DNA of 64,000 bases from positions 10,255,055 to 10,319,054 of the forward strand of contig NZ_CP016438.1 in NCBI RefSeq assembly GCF_001685355.1, in the 5' to 3' direction. A program made the translations under genes and the position numbers. Positions 34,263 to 43,233 of the stretch are shown here, one piece after another. The notes beneath the pieces are model-generated. The model searched no databases, was not told where the DNA came from, and saw only the letters and a list, made by a program, of their open reading frames with translations. This DNA comes from Streptomyces lincolnensis (lineage in GTDB: Bacteria > Actinomycetota > Actinomycetes > Streptomycetales > Streptomycetaceae). Each line of letters starts with the position of its first letter. Position 1 is the stretch's first letter.

Positions 34263-35146
34263 AACTGATCGTTTCAGAACGAGTTGAGCTGCGGGTCTTG
34301 CGCCTGGCGATCTTGGTCGGCAGGCTGTCCGGAGTGCGTGCTGATCTTGTTCCAGACGACCTGTGGGAGCGGGTAGTCCCGCTGCTGCCGCCCGCTCCCG
34401 AACAGCGCCGCCGCTACCCCGGGCGGCTGGGTGTCTGCGACTGAGTGGCCCTCGTCGGCGTCATGTACGTGCTGCGGACCGGTGTTGCATGGCGTGATGT
34501 CCCCGCCGAGACGGTGGGCTGCTCCGGTGTGACGGCCTGGCGCCGGTTGCGGGACTGGACCGAGGCCGGCGTCTGGCCACGCCTGCAGGCCGCCCTGCTG
34601 AGCGAGCTGCGCCGCGCCAGCCTGTTGGACCTGGACGACTGCGCCGTGGACGGCTCGCACATCAGGGCCCTCAAAGGGGGGATCACGTCGGTCCCCCGCC
34701 CGTCGACCGGGCCCGCCTCGGCTCCAAGCACCACCTGGTCGTCGACCGCCACGGAACCCCGCTCGCCGTCACGCTCACCGGCGGAAATCGCCATGACGTC
34801 ACCCAGCTCCTGCCGCTACTCGACGCCGTCCCGCCGATCCAGGGTCTGTGGGGATGTCCCCGCCGCAAGCCCCGGCGCCTGTACGCCGACCGGGGCTACG
34901 ACTTCGACAAGTACCGCCGCCTGCTGTGGAAGCGCGGCATCAAACCCGTGATTGCCCGACGCGGCGTCGCCCACGGCTCCGGACTGGGCAGGGTGCGCTG
35001 GGCGGTCGAGCGCGCCTCGCCTGGCTGCACCAGTTCAAACGGCTCCGCACCCGCTACGAACGACGAGCCGATCTCCGTCAGGGCCTGCTCGAACTGGCCT
35101 GCAGTCTCATATGCCTGCGCCGCCTGCGAACCTGAAGCGATCAGCT
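34263..35146 (+). mobile_element. Decayed IS5-family element
   Basis: About 0.88 kb with imperfect 15-bp inverted ends: AACTGATCGTTTCAG on the left and, as complement, AGCTGATCGCTTCAG on the right. The transposase inside is broken. The right end lies in the 3' end of the DUF6896 gene. Confidence 0.75.
34330..35135 (+). pseudogene. IS5-family transposase, stop codon and frameshifts
   Basis: Reads LVPDDLWERVVPLLPPAPEQ, an in-frame TGA after GRLGVCD (34441-34443), then VMYVLRTGVAWRDVPAETVG, LLDLDDCAVDGSHIRALKGG; after a frame change LGSKHHLVVDRHGTPLAVTL, LYADRGYDFDKYRRLLWKRG; after a second change LAWLHQFKRLRTRYERRADL. All DDE positions can be located, but the gene needs at least three repairs. 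Confidence 0.85.
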
Positions 35147-35542
35147 GGCTACGTTGAACCACCCCGGCCGCACCTCGTCCAGAAGCGGTTGCAGAGACCG
35201 CACCGCGGACCGCAGGTTCTGATCCGTGACGTCAAGAGGCTCCGGCAGGCTCAGCCCATACCAGCGCAGCCGCCAGAGGTCGAAGACTTCGCTCCCATCG
35301 GCTGCGAAGTCCACATCGACGACAGTGCCGTTGTCGCTAACGAAGCGGCACCCCGCCCCATGGACCTTGTAGGAGTAGGTGCCGATGTGCCCACTCCGGC
35401 TGATCCGGCGCGAACGGGCCAGGCCGAGGACATCTGCCAGCCGCTCGAGCGAGGGGATCGCCACCCTCATGGCCTCGTCAATCGCGTTCAGAGCGCGGAC
35501 GTAACCAAGCACGAGGTCTCGCGCAGCCCCAACCCGTTCCAT
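35141..35542 (-). CDS. DUF6896-like protein, C-terminus formed by IS DNA
   Basis: 133 residues from the ATG at 35542. Centre: GTYSYKVHGAGCRFVSDNGT, VVDVDFAADGSEVFDLWRLR, the HGxGC...VDxDF...FDxWRL pattern of DUF6896. That family is often found near polymorphic-toxin loci and is suspected to be immunity-like. The N-terminal 60 residues are helical. The stop codon and last residue lie in the terminal inverted repeat of the IS5 element (ends 35146), so the native C-terminus may have been cut off. Confidence 0.6.
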   Translation of the reverse strand: MERVGAARDLVLGYVRALNAIDEAMRVAIPSLERLADVLGLARSRRISRSGHIGTYSYKVHGAGCRFVSDNGTVVDVDFAADGSEVFDLWRLRWYGLSLPEPLDVTDQNLRSAVRSLQPLLDEVRPGWFNVAS

Positions 35543-35627
35543 ACGGCGTCATCCCCCCTGAGCCGACGGCTGAAGGGATTGTTCCATGGAGCCGCCAGCG
35601 TCTCCGCAGGACGGCATTCTGAAACGA

Positions 35628-36245
35628 CTAAGCAGGGTGGGGGAGTGAGTTGAGGCCGTCGATCGCGATGTCGGTGGCTCTTTGGACGGCTTGGTAGGTC
35701 TGCTCCGGCCGGTCGCCCCGTTTTTGGCATGCGGCGACGACGACCTTGATCGCCCCGACCAGCGAGCCCACCGCTGCGGCGGCCTCGACGAGGTCCAGCT
35801 CGGGGCAAGCGAGGTGGAGCGCGTCGGTCAGCTGTAGCTGGATGTCGAACAGCAGGTGCAGTTCGCGTGCCTGGAGTGCCGGGACCGACGCGATCAGCCG
35901 GGTCCTGGCCGGGCCGACCTTCCGCGCCAGCTCCGAGTCCGTGTCCGCGAAAACACTCTGGTCGATGACGCGCCGCAGCAGGTCGGCCACCGGTTCGCCG
36001 GGCTGCCGTTCTGCGATGATCTCGACCGCGCGCTCCAGCCGCGACCTGTCGTCGAAGAAGACGATGTCGTCCTTGCTGTCGAAGTAGCTGAAGAAGGTCC
36101 GTGTCGCGATGTCTGCGGTGGCCGCGATCTCCGCCACGGTTGTCTGGTCGTAACCCTTCTCGGCGAACAATCGCAGGGCGCCTTCGATGAGCGCTTGTCT
36201 CGTGCGCATCTTCTTCCGCTGGCGCAGCCCTGGGTCGCTGGTCAC
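35628..36245 (-). CDS. TetR-family regulator, divergent from P450
   Basis: 205 residues. The HTH is in RQALIEGALRLFAEKGYDQT followed by TVAEIAATADIATRTFFSYF and DSKDDIVF, a textbook TetR N-terminus. The C-terminal helical ligand domain includes VEAAAAVGSLVGAIKVVVAA. It is transcribed away from a cytochrome P450 gene with a 105-bp A/T-rich intergenic region containing repeated TTTTGCATT. This divergent layout usually means the regulator controls both promoters and responds to the P450 substrate or product. Confidence 0.9.
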   Translation of the reverse strand: MTSDPGLRQRKKMRTRQALIEGALRLFAEKGYDQTTVAEIAATADIATRTFFSYFDSKDDIVFFDDRSRLERAVEIIAERQPGEPVADLLRRVIDQSVFADTDSELARKVGPARTRLIASVPALQARELHLLFDIQLQLTDALHLACPELDLVEAAAAVGSLVGAIKVVVAACQKRGDRPEQTYQAVQRATDIAIDGLNSLPHPA

Positions 36246-36279
36246 GACAGCACCTTACCGCTTACCGCATGCGATGTAA

Positions 36280-36305
36280 TTTTGCATTCATTGACGTTTT
36301 GCATT
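36280..36305. promoter_or_regulatory. Repeated TTTTGCATT in the TetR/P450 intergenic region
   Basis: TTTTGCATT occurs at 36280-36288 and again at 36297-36305, 17 bp apart, in the only A/T-rich stretch of the region. A candidate regulator site and/or overlapping promoters. Confidence 0.45.
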
Positions 36306-36350
36306 GAGTGCTGTTTTATCGGAGGATCTGTACCGACCGAGGAGCGGCCG

Positions 36351-37532
36351 ATGGAGAGCACGTCCCCGCCAGGAGTCATGCCCACGGCCCGTCAGAACCC
36401 GTTCGATCCCCCTGAGGAACTGCGCCGCCGGCAAAGGCTCGGCCCAATCCATCGGATGACCTACGCCGACGGTGATCAGGGGTGGCTGGTGACCGGCTTC
36501 GCCGCAGCGCGGGCGACTCTGACAGATCCCCGCTTCAGTGTCCGCCCTGACCGCATGCGCTCACCGACTGCCCAGCCGGCAACGGCGCCCGCGCCGCCGG
36601 GATTCTTCCTCCGCACGGACCCGCCCGAGCACGACCACTATCGGCGGTTGCTCACCGGTCACTTCACGGTGCGCCGGATGAAGCTCCTCGAACCGGAGAT
36701 CGAAGCGATCGTCAATGACCACTTGAACGCGATGGAGCTCGCCGGGGGCCCGGCCGACTTGCTCAAGACCTTCGCACTGCCGTTCCCGTCACAAGTGATC
36801 GGCGAACTGCTCGGGGTGCCCTACTCCGACAGGCAGGGGTTCCAGCGGAACGCCGCCACGCTCTTGAACGCCGACCTCACACCGGAACCCCGGCAAGCGG
36901 CGGTGAGGGAACTCATGGCATATCTACGGGACCTGCTGCGCCACAAGCGTTCCCGGCCGGAGGAGGATGTGCTCAGCGGGCTCGCTGCGCACGAGGGACT
37001 TGCTGCGGATGAGAAGGCCGGACTGGCGCTCCTGCTTCTGATCGCTGGGCATGAGACGACGGCGAACCTGCTGGCGCTGGGCACTTTCGCTCTGCTGGCC
37101 AACCCCGCACAGTTGGCCGAGGTCCGCGACCAGGAGGAAGGCGCCCCTGCAGTGGTCGAGGAGCTGCTGCGTTACCTCACGATCATCCCTCACGTGGTCC
37201 GCGTCGCGCGCGAGGACACCGAGCTCCACGGCTGCCCGATCAAGGCCGGCGAGTCCGTCACCGTCGCACTGTCCGCGGCGAACCGGGACGCTGACCATTT
37301 CACCGACCCGGACGCGCTTGATCTCACCCGCTCCACGGCCGGACACCTCGCGTTCGGTCACGGCCTCCACCGGTGCCTCGGGCAGCGACTGGCCCGCGCC
37401 GAAATACGCATCGCCCTGCCCGCACTGCTGCGCCGCTTCCCGGCACTACGTCTCACTGTCGCACCCGAGGAAGTGCCGCTGCGGTCGGCCATGACGGTCT
37501 ACGGCGTGCGCGAACTTCCGGTCACCTGGTAG
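36351..37532 (+). CDS. Cytochrome P450
   Basis: 393 residues, the normal length of soluble bacterial P450s. ATG at 36351 with GGAG 7 bp upstream. Features: FFLRTDPPEHDHYRRLLTGHF (C-helix), LLLLIAGHETTANL (I-helix oxygen-activation motif AGHETT), EELLRYLTIIPHVVRVARED (ExxR), and the heme-binding FGHGLHRCLGQRLAR with Cys342. The sequence style is that of CYP105/CYP107 clans. It needs a ferredoxin and reductase from elsewhere; none is encoded nearby. Substrate unknown; control by the divergent TetR is likely. Confidence 0.93.
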   Translation: MESTSPPGVMPTARQNPFDPPEELRRRQRLGPIHRMTYADGDQGWLVTGFAAARATLTDPRFSVRPDRMRSPTAQPATAPAPPGFFLRTDPPEHDHYRRLLTGHFTVRRMKLLEPEIEAIVNDHLNAMELAGGPADLLKTFALPFPSQVIGELLGVPYSDRQGFQRNAATLLNADLTPEPRQAAVRELMAYLRDLLRHKRSRPEEDVLSGLAAHEGLAADEKAGLALLLLIAGHETTANLLALGTFALLANPAQLAEVRDQEEGAPAVVEELLRYLTIIPHVVRVAREDTELHGCPIKAGESVTVALSAANRDADHFTDPDALDLTRSTAGHLAFGHGLHRCLGQRLARAEIRIALPALLRRFPALRLTVAPEEVPLRSAMTVYGVRELPVTW

Positions 37533-37772
37533 GCAGATCAAGGTCGAGAAGAACGACGCGTGCTCGGCGACTTGCAGCGCGACGCCTGTGAGTTTGAGCA
37601 ACGCCCCTTCACTGCCGGCTCCCCACCGCCATCCGGCCCTTCAAGCACCGTCGGTATCACCGCCCCCAGACACCTCCCCGACCAACGCGTCCAGCGGATA
37701 CCCGCATCGGACCACGATCGTCTGATCACACTCACCCAGGCACACAGCATGGATCAGTTGCGGGCCTCCGGT

Positions 37773-37823
37773 GTTGTCACTTCTCATCGACATTTCCGAC
37801 CCGAGTGATCGCTGAGTGCTTCC
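37773..37823. repeat. IS-end-like repeat, copy 1
   Basis: GTTGTCACTTCTCATCGACA and following bases match 39453-39503 at roughly three-quarters of 51 positions, with the block TTCTCATCGACATT identical. It lies just before the istB remnant, so it may be a terminal repeat of an IS21-like element. Confidence 0.6.
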
Positions 37824-37836
37824 GGATACCGCCATG

Positions 37837-38226
37837 GTCGGCTACCGGGTCCGCTGCACACTCGCCACCAAGCTGGTCAACGAGCTGGTCGAGGCCGCGG
37901 ACGAGAAGGTGCTGGCCAAGACCATCGCTCGCTACGGCCGCGCGGACATCCTCGCGATCGATGAGCTCGGCTACATGGAACTGGACCGCCGCGGGGCGGA
38001 GTTGCTGTTCCAGGTGCTGACCGAGCGGGAGGAGAAGAACAGCGTCGCCATCGCCTCTAACGAGCCGTTTGGAGGGTGGACGAAGACCTTCACTGATCCG
38101 CGGCTCTGCGCAGCCATCGTGGACCGGCTCACCTTCGGCGGCGACATCATCGAGACCGGCACCGAGTCCTACCGCCTCGCCACCACCCGGGCACGAGCGG
38201 CTGAGAAGGACGCCGCCACCAGCTGA
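37837..38226 (+). pseudogene. IS21-family istB, C-terminal part
   Basis: Reads GYRVRCTLATKLVNELVEAA, IARYGRADILAIDELGYMEL (Walker B), FQVLTEREEKNSVAIASNEP (sensor) and DPRLCAAIVDRLTFGGDIIE. The N-terminal domain and P-loop are missing. A different subfamily from the istB remnant at 6716, so a separate insertion event. Confidence 0.85.
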
Positions 38227-38387
38227 CCTTTCTTGGTCCTCGCTCGATAGGTGCCGCATTTGCCGGCCCTTAGGGTCGGCGTGTCCGCTGCAGCCGCGGA
38301 GCCGGAATATCCAGGAGCGTCGGGCACTGCGGCCCGGATAGCATCCGCAGTCGCACTTCCCCCGCACACCGACCAAGGAACCCGCCC

Positions 38388-39287
38388 ATGCCGCATCGTC
38401 CGACCGTTTCAATCGCGGAGTTCTCCGTCTCCGACCGTGAAGCCGGACCCTACGGAATCACTGCCGGACCAGACGCTGCGGTGTGGTTCACCATGGTCCA
38501 CCACGGCCGGATCGGCCGGGTCACACCCGGCGGCGACACCACCTCCTACCAACTCGAACCGGCGTCCAGCGGACCGTCGATCATCACAGCAGGGCCCGAC
38601 GACGCGCTGTGGTTCACCGAGTTCCGCAGCCACCGGATCGGCCGCATCACCACGGACGGACACGTCGCCTCGTTCCCGCTGCCGACGCCCAATGCCGGGC
38701 CGTTCGGGATCACTACGGGCCCCGATGACGCACTCTGGTTCACTGAAGCCAACACCGACCGCATCGGCCGCATCACGCCCGACGGTCACGTCACCGAGTT
38801 CCCTCTCCCGCTCTCGGGAGCCTTCCCGTCAGCTATCGCCACCGGCCCGGACGACCGGCTGTGGTTCACGATGAACCAGGCGAACGCGATCGGTGCCATC
38901 GGACGCGCCGGCAACGTCACCATCCACCCGTTACCCACACCGGACAGCGCCCCGGTCGGCATCACCGCCGGCGCCGATGGCGCCATGTGGTTCGTCGAGA
39001 TCGGCGCAGGTCAGATCGGACGGATCATGCCGGACGGAAAGATCGACGAATTCGCCCTACCCGACCGCGCGTCACGCCCACACGCCATCGCCGCCCACGC
39101 CGACGGCACCTGCTGGTTCACCGAGTGGGGAGCCAACCGCATCGGCCGGATCACCCCCAACGGTCGTATCGACGAACACGATCTCCCCAGCCCGTCCTCA
39201 GAACCCCACGGCATCACCCAAGGGCCGGACGGCGCAATGTGGATCGCTCTCGAGATCGGAACGATCGCACGTCTCACCGCACTCTGA
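38388..39287 (+). CDS. vgb: Virginiamycin B lyase (streptogramin B lyase)
   Basis: 299 residues forming a seven-bladed beta-propeller: repeated units of the type GPDDALWFTE...RIGRIT-DG-V. Vgb linearises type B streptogramins by C-O bond lyase chemistry with Mg2+ at the propeller centre. The active-site residues can be placed at H232 (SRPHAIA), E246 (CWFTEWG), H274 (EPHGITQG) and E289 (ALEIG). The 42-residue spacing of the two His agrees with what I recall for the staphylococcal enzyme. Flanked by an istB remnant and IS-end-like repeats, consistent with acquisition on a mobile element. No signal peptide. Confidence 0.88.
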   Translation: MPHRPTVSIAEFSVSDREAGPYGITAGPDAAVWFTMVHHGRIGRVTPGGDTTSYQLEPASSGPSIITAGPDDALWFTEFRSHRIGRITTDGHVASFPLPTPNAGPFGITTGPDDALWFTEANTDRIGRITPDGHVTEFPLPLSGAFPSAIATGPDDRLWFTMNQANAIGAIGRAGNVTIHPLPTPDSAPVGITAGADGAMWFVEIGAGQIGRIMPDGKIDEFALPDRASRPHAIAAHADGTCWFTEWGANRIGRITPNGRIDEHDLPSPSSEPHGITQGPDGAMWIALEIGTIARLTAL

Positions 39288-39747
39288 GACGGCATCTCCC
39301 CGCCAGGGACGGCATCTCAGCGCACTCGTCGGCCCAGCCAGCGTGCCATCCAATCCAGTCCTCACCAGGTAAGCAACTCGCGGACTGATCTCATTAGCAG
39401 CGGACACCGGCCAACATCACGGCACCGAGGAAGCGCCCACACGCTCGGCAGCGTTGCTAGTTCTCATCGACATTGTCGAGCCCTGTGATCGCTAAGTACT
39501 GCCCAAAACCGTCGACAATCGTTGCTCGTTTGTCTGTTGGTTGAGCCGTTTTGGGTTCGACTGGCGGGAGCGGTCTGGGTGCAGTGGGATGTGTGGCTGA
39601 CGGGTGGTGGCGGTGTGCTGGGTGGCGGGTGGGGTTGGGTGTGAGGTGCGTGTTTGTGCAGTCCTCGGGTTGGGTGGTGGTTAGTTCCATTCGTTTGTCT
39701 GTGGCGGGTGGCCGGTCGTGGTGTTGGTGGGGTGGCGGTGGCGGGCG
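39288..39747. other. Non-coding, with G/T-skewed 200-bp stretch
   Basis: From about 39540 to 39745 the + strand is strikingly rich in G and T and poor in C and A (runs such as GGGTGGGGTTGGGTGTGAGG). No gene is convincing on either strand. The second IS-end-like repeat lies at 39453-39503. Confidence 0.6.
39453..39503. repeat. IS-end-like repeat, copy 2
   Basis: Partner of 37773-37823 in the same orientation, 1.68 kb apart, bracketing the istB remnant and vgb. Confidence 0.6.
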
Positions 39748-40893
39748 TCACAGGCAAGCACGCAGCGCGTGGCTGAGCGTGTTGGCGCGGTCGTCGGGGG
39801 GTCCCCCGGGCTGTGCGGTCTGGTAGGCGAAGGCGATCTCGGGCTCCAGGTGCGCGAAGGCGAGGCAGCCGCCCAGGCCGTCGTGGCCGAAGCTGCCGGG
39901 ACCGATCATCGGACGGTGGCCGGAGCTGGTCATGAAGCCGGTGCCCCAACCGCTGCTCATGTCGGGGCCCACGAACGGGTGGCCCTCGGAGCGCACCACG
40001 AGGGCATCGCGGACGGTGTCCGGGCCCAGCAGCCTGATCCCGTCGACCTCGCCCACCGTGGCCGCGTAGAGCCGGGCAAGGCTGCGGGCGTCGGTCACGA
40101 GATTGCCGGCCGGTATCTCCGCCGACAGCCATGGTTCTTCGTTGGCGGCCTGGATGATGCGGGCGGGGTCGACGACACCGCCCAGGCTGATGGAGCGTTC
40201 GATCATCGGTTCGGCGAAAGCTGTGGCCATTATCGCGGCAGCCTCGGGGTCGGTGCTGGGCAGCGGGTCCGCCAGGGGGTGGAAGTCGGCGGAGGTGGGG
40301 TCGGCGCCGAACGTCATCGTCAGGTCCAGGGGATCGGCCACGTGCTGGCGCAGCCACTGGGCCGGGCGCAGCCCCGTGGCCCGGCGCAGTACCTCGCCGG
40401 CCAGCCAGCCGAAGGTGAGCGCGTGGTAGGTGTACGCCGTCCCGGGGGTCCAGGCCGGCCTCTGCCGGGCCAGGGTGTCCGCGACCGGCGTCCAGGCGCG
40501 CAGGTCCTCCCACGTCAGGTCCGCCTCGGGCGCCGCCAGGCCGGCCCTGTGTGCGAGGAGCTGCCGTACCGTCGTCGTCTCCTTGCCGTTCTCGGCGAAC
40601 TCCGGCCAGTACTTCGCCACCGGGGCGTCGAGTTCGATCAGTCCGCGCTCGGCGGCCATCAGCAGACAGACGGTGGTGACGCCCTTGCTGACCGAGAACA
40701 CCACGGTGCGGGCCTCGGGCGTCCAGGCGCCCCGGGCGGTCCGCCCGGCCCAGATGTCGACCACCGGCGCGCCCTGGGCGTACACCACACAGGAAGCGGC
40801 CGTGTCGCCGCGGTGGCGGAAGTTGTCGGTGAAGGCGTCGGCGATCGGTTCGAAGCCGCTGGAGACGTGGCCGTTCACCTGTACTGCGGTCAT
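39748..40893 (-). CDS. Serine hydrolase, beta-lactamase class C/EstB family
   Basis: 381 residues from the ATG at 40893. The SxxK motif is TVVFSVSKGVTT (Ser nucleophile, Lys base). The Tyr motif is in GTAYTYHALTFGWLAGEVL, and FGHDGLGGCLAF replaces the KTG box as in EstB-type esterases. These enzymes cleave short-chain or bulky esters rather than beta-lactams, and the protein has no signal peptide. It is the last gene of the MFS-hydrolase-esterase operon, starting 2 bp after the stop of the hydrolase gene. A likely step is intracellular ester or lactone cleavage of the imported compound. Confidence 0.88.
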   Translation of the reverse strand: MTAVQVNGHVSSGFEPIADAFTDNFRHRGDTAASCVVYAQGAPVVDIWAGRTARGAWTPEARTVVFSVSKGVTTVCLLMAAERGLIELDAPVAKYWPEFAENGKETTTVRQLLAHRAGLAAPEADLTWEDLRAWTPVADTLARQRPAWTPGTAYTYHALTFGWLAGEVLRRATGLRPAQWLRQHVADPLDLTMTFGADPTSADFHPLADPLPSTDPEAAAIMATAFAEPMIERSISLGGVVDPARIIQAANEEPWLSAEIPAGNLVTDARSLARLYAATVGEVDGIRLLGPDTVRDALVVRSEGHPFVGPDMSSGWGTGFMTSSGHRPMIGPGSFGHDGLGGCLAFAHLEPEIAFAYQTAQPGGPPDDRANTLSHALRACL

Positions 40894-40894
40894 G

Positions 40895-41722
40895 TCAGGC
40901 ACTCCCTCGTACCGCGTTGTCCCGGATCTGCGTGATGATCTGTGGCCAGAGCGGCCGGGGAAGCTCATGGCCCATGCCGGGGTAGATGGTCAGCTTCGAG
41001 TCCGCGATCAGTTCGTGCATGAGTTTGGAGGCGTCGGCGCTGATCAGGCGGTCGCCGTCGCCGTGCAGGATCGTGGTGGGCACCGTGATGTGGTGCAGGC
41101 GCGGCGTTCGGTCCGGGGAGTTGTCGAGCGATTCCAGCTGACGCTCGATGCCGTCTGGGTCGTGGTCCCGGTCGTACATCTGGCCGCCGAGCTCGCGCAG
41201 CCACGTGATGTCCTGGGGGTATCCGGGTGAGGCGCACACCGCTTCGTTGTCCAGGTAGAGCGTGATCGCCTCGTCGCGGTTGCGGGCCCGGGGGCGGTGC
41301 GTCCGCTCGTCGACCAGGTCGCGTCCGGCGAGGAAGTCCGTGCTGGGCGCCGTGTAGACAAGGGCCAGGGTCAGTACACGTGTGGGGTGGTCGAGGGCGA
41401 GTTGCTGGGCGACCATGCCGCCCATCGACTGTCCGACGATGTGCGCCGAGGGAATGCCGAGCGCGGTGAGCAGGCCCGCGGTGTCGTTCGCCAGGTCGGC
41501 CAGGGTGTAGCCGCCCTGCGGGAACTTCTGCGAGAGGCCGACGTCCCGGTTGTCGAAGCGCAGGACGTGGAAGCCCTGGTCGGCGAGTTGCCTGCAGAAG
41601 TCGGCGCGCCATCCGAGCATGTGGGCGCCGAGGCCCTGGATCAGCAGCAGCGGTGGGTGGTCGGGATCGCCGAACGTGCCGTAGGTGAGGGACACCCCGG
41701 TGGGTGTGGTGATCATGGTCAT
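40895..41722 (-). CDS. Alpha/beta hydrolase (RdmC-like methylesterase type)
   Basis: 275 residues from the ATG at 41722. Motifs: PPLLLIQGLGAHMLGWRADF (oxyanion), HVLRFDNRDVGLSQKF, nucleophile elbow HIVGQSMGGMVAQQLALDHP, acid residue in ILHGDGDRLISADA and His in YPGMGHELPRPLW. The overall sequence resembles aclacinomycin methylesterase RdmC and related actinobacterial esterases. Sits between the MFS transporter (17 bp gap) and the EstB-like gene in one operon opposite the LacI regulator. Confidence 0.88.
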   Translation of the reverse strand: MTMITTPTGVSLTYGTFGDPDHPPLLLIQGLGAHMLGWRADFCRQLADQGFHVLRFDNRDVGLSQKFPQGGYTLADLANDTAGLLTALGIPSAHIVGQSMGGMVAQQLALDHPTRVLTLALVYTAPSTDFLAGRDLVDERTHRPRARNRDEAITLYLDNEAVCASPGYPQDITWLRELGGQMYDRDHDPDGIERQLESLDNSPDRTPRLHHITVPTTILHGDGDRLISADASKLMHELIADSKLTIYPGMGHELPRPLWPQIITQIRDNAVRGSA

Positions 41723-41739
41723 GGGGGGGCTCCGTGGGG

Positions 41740-43023
41740 TTATCGGATCGAGCGGATGGCCATGGCCAGCGCTCCGGCGACCAGGGCGGACGCGCCGCTG
41801 ACGAGGAACAGTGAGCCGTAGCCGCCGAGCCCGATGAGTGAGCCGGCGATGGCGGGCGCCGCGAGCTGGGGCAGGCCGGTGGCGACGTTGAGGATCGCGA
41901 AGTCGCGCCCCTCGCTCTCCTTGTCCGGCAGGACCAGCGACATGACGGCGAGGTCGACCGCGAAGTACGTGCCCAGCGAAGCGCCCGAGACGGCGGAGTA
42001 CGCGAGCATCGCGCTCCAGCTGTGGCTGATGATCGGTATGACCTGGGACAGGCCCAGGCCGATGGCGCTGATCGCGATGAACAGCTTGCGCCGGTCGAGC
42101 TTGTCGGCGAGCCAGCCGCAGAGTGTGGCGACGGCGATCCAGGTGCCGAACGAGACCGTCGTGAGGGTGCTCACCGCGAGGGCGACGTTGCCGCCGGGGA
42201 CGTTCTTGGCTCCGACGTAGTCCTGCACGGCGAAGAAGAGGTAGCCGGAGACCGTGAAGTAGGCCAGGAACAGGCCGAACCGGCTGGCGAAGGCCAGGGT
42301 GAAGTCCCGGTGGCCGAAGGCGCGGAAGAACGCCCGGACGGCCGCGATCACGTTGCCCCGTCGCTTCGGTCTCTCCGTCACCAGGTCGAGCGAGGACGGT
42401 TCGCGCGCACCGGCGACGAGCGCGAGTGTCGTGACGAACAGCACCAGCGCGAGAACCGTGTAGGCCCAGAGCTGGCTGACCCGGCCGGCCAGGTTGACGC
42501 CGAAGAGGATGCCGACGGGCGTACCCAGACCGATGACCGCGGAGGCGATGCCACGCCTGGCCACGGGCACCCGGTCGGGCAGGATCGCCGAGATCGCCCC
42601 GCCGTAGAAGTTCGCGGTGAACCACAGGACCGGGACCAGGACCGCGAGGACGGCCAGTCCGGTGCTCAGGCCCATGGCGATCGTCAGCAGCCCGGACACC
42701 CCGGCCATCACCACCAGCCAGGGGGCGCGCCGTCCGAACCGGGACCGCGTACGGTCCGACAGCGCTCCGCCGGCGGGAAGGGCGAGCATCGAGGCCACCG
42801 CGCCCAGCGTCGTCAGCAGCGCCAGCACACCGACCTTGGAGCCGGGCGCGAGGTCGGCCACCTGCGCGGGGAGCAGGATCACACCGATCCCGTTGAACAG
42901 GGCGTACATCGCGGTGGTCGCCGGGAAGACGAAGGCAAGCAGGCGGCCAAGGCGAACCGGATCGGCGGGGCTGGAAACGCGGCCGGGTGTCGGGTCGGTG
43001 CTGACGGGGATCGTGTCATCCAT
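41740..43023 (-). CDS. MFS transporter
   Basis: 427 residues with 12 hydrophobic helices. The loop 2-3 signature is GGALSDRTRSRFGRRAPWLV and the half-repeat counterpart is CGWLADKLDRRKLFIAISA. It resembles sugar/glycoside-cation symporter-like and Streptomyces MFS proteins linked to LacI regulators more than drug exporters. First gene of a three-gene operon, so import of the substrate of the two downstream hydrolases is the simple reading. Promoter region shared with the LacI gene and containing a 24-bp palindrome. Confidence 0.85.
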   Translation of the reverse strand: MDDTIPVSTDPTPGRVSSPADPVRLGRLLAFVFPATTAMYALFNGIGVILLPAQVADLAPGSKVGVLALLTTLGAVASMLALPAGGALSDRTRSRFGRRAPWLVVMAGVSGLLTIAMGLSTGLAVLAVLVPVLWFTANFYGGAISAILPDRVPVARRGIASAVIGLGTPVGILFGVNLAGRVSQLWAYTVLALVLFVTTLALVAGAREPSSLDLVTERPKRRGNVIAAVRAFFRAFGHRDFTLAFASRFGLFLAYFTVSGYLFFAVQDYVGAKNVPGGNVALAVSTLTTVSFGTWIAVATLCGWLADKLDRRKLFIAISAIGLGLSQVIPIISHSWSAMLAYSAVSGASLGTYFAVDLAVMSLVLPDKESEGRDFAILNVATGLPQLAAPAIAGSLIGLGGYGSLFLVSGASALVAGALAMAIRSIR

Positions 43024-43150
43024 GACAGATCTCTCTTCGTGTGGATCCACCCCCTCGGCGTACGTAGACGGTGCTCGGTTGGGGTGGCGGCTCGGGCAAA
43101 TCAGGTGCGGGGGCGTCCGTCCCCTACGGGCCATTGCGGCGACCGAAGCT

Positions 43151-43174
43151 GCGATCTAATACGTATTAGATCGC
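43151..43174. promoter_or_regulatory. LacI-type operator, 24-bp perfect palindrome
   Basis: Arm GCGATCTAATAC followed directly by its exact complement. The centre is a CpG step (TACGTA), as in most LacI-family operators. It lies 60 bp before the lacI-like start and 128 bp before the transporter start, between divergent genes. Confidence 0.8.
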
Positions 43175-43233
43175 CTGGTGGCCGTAACGTAGCCTGTGTC
43201 TGAAAGTGTGGCAAGGGGTTCGGGGAGGGGACA

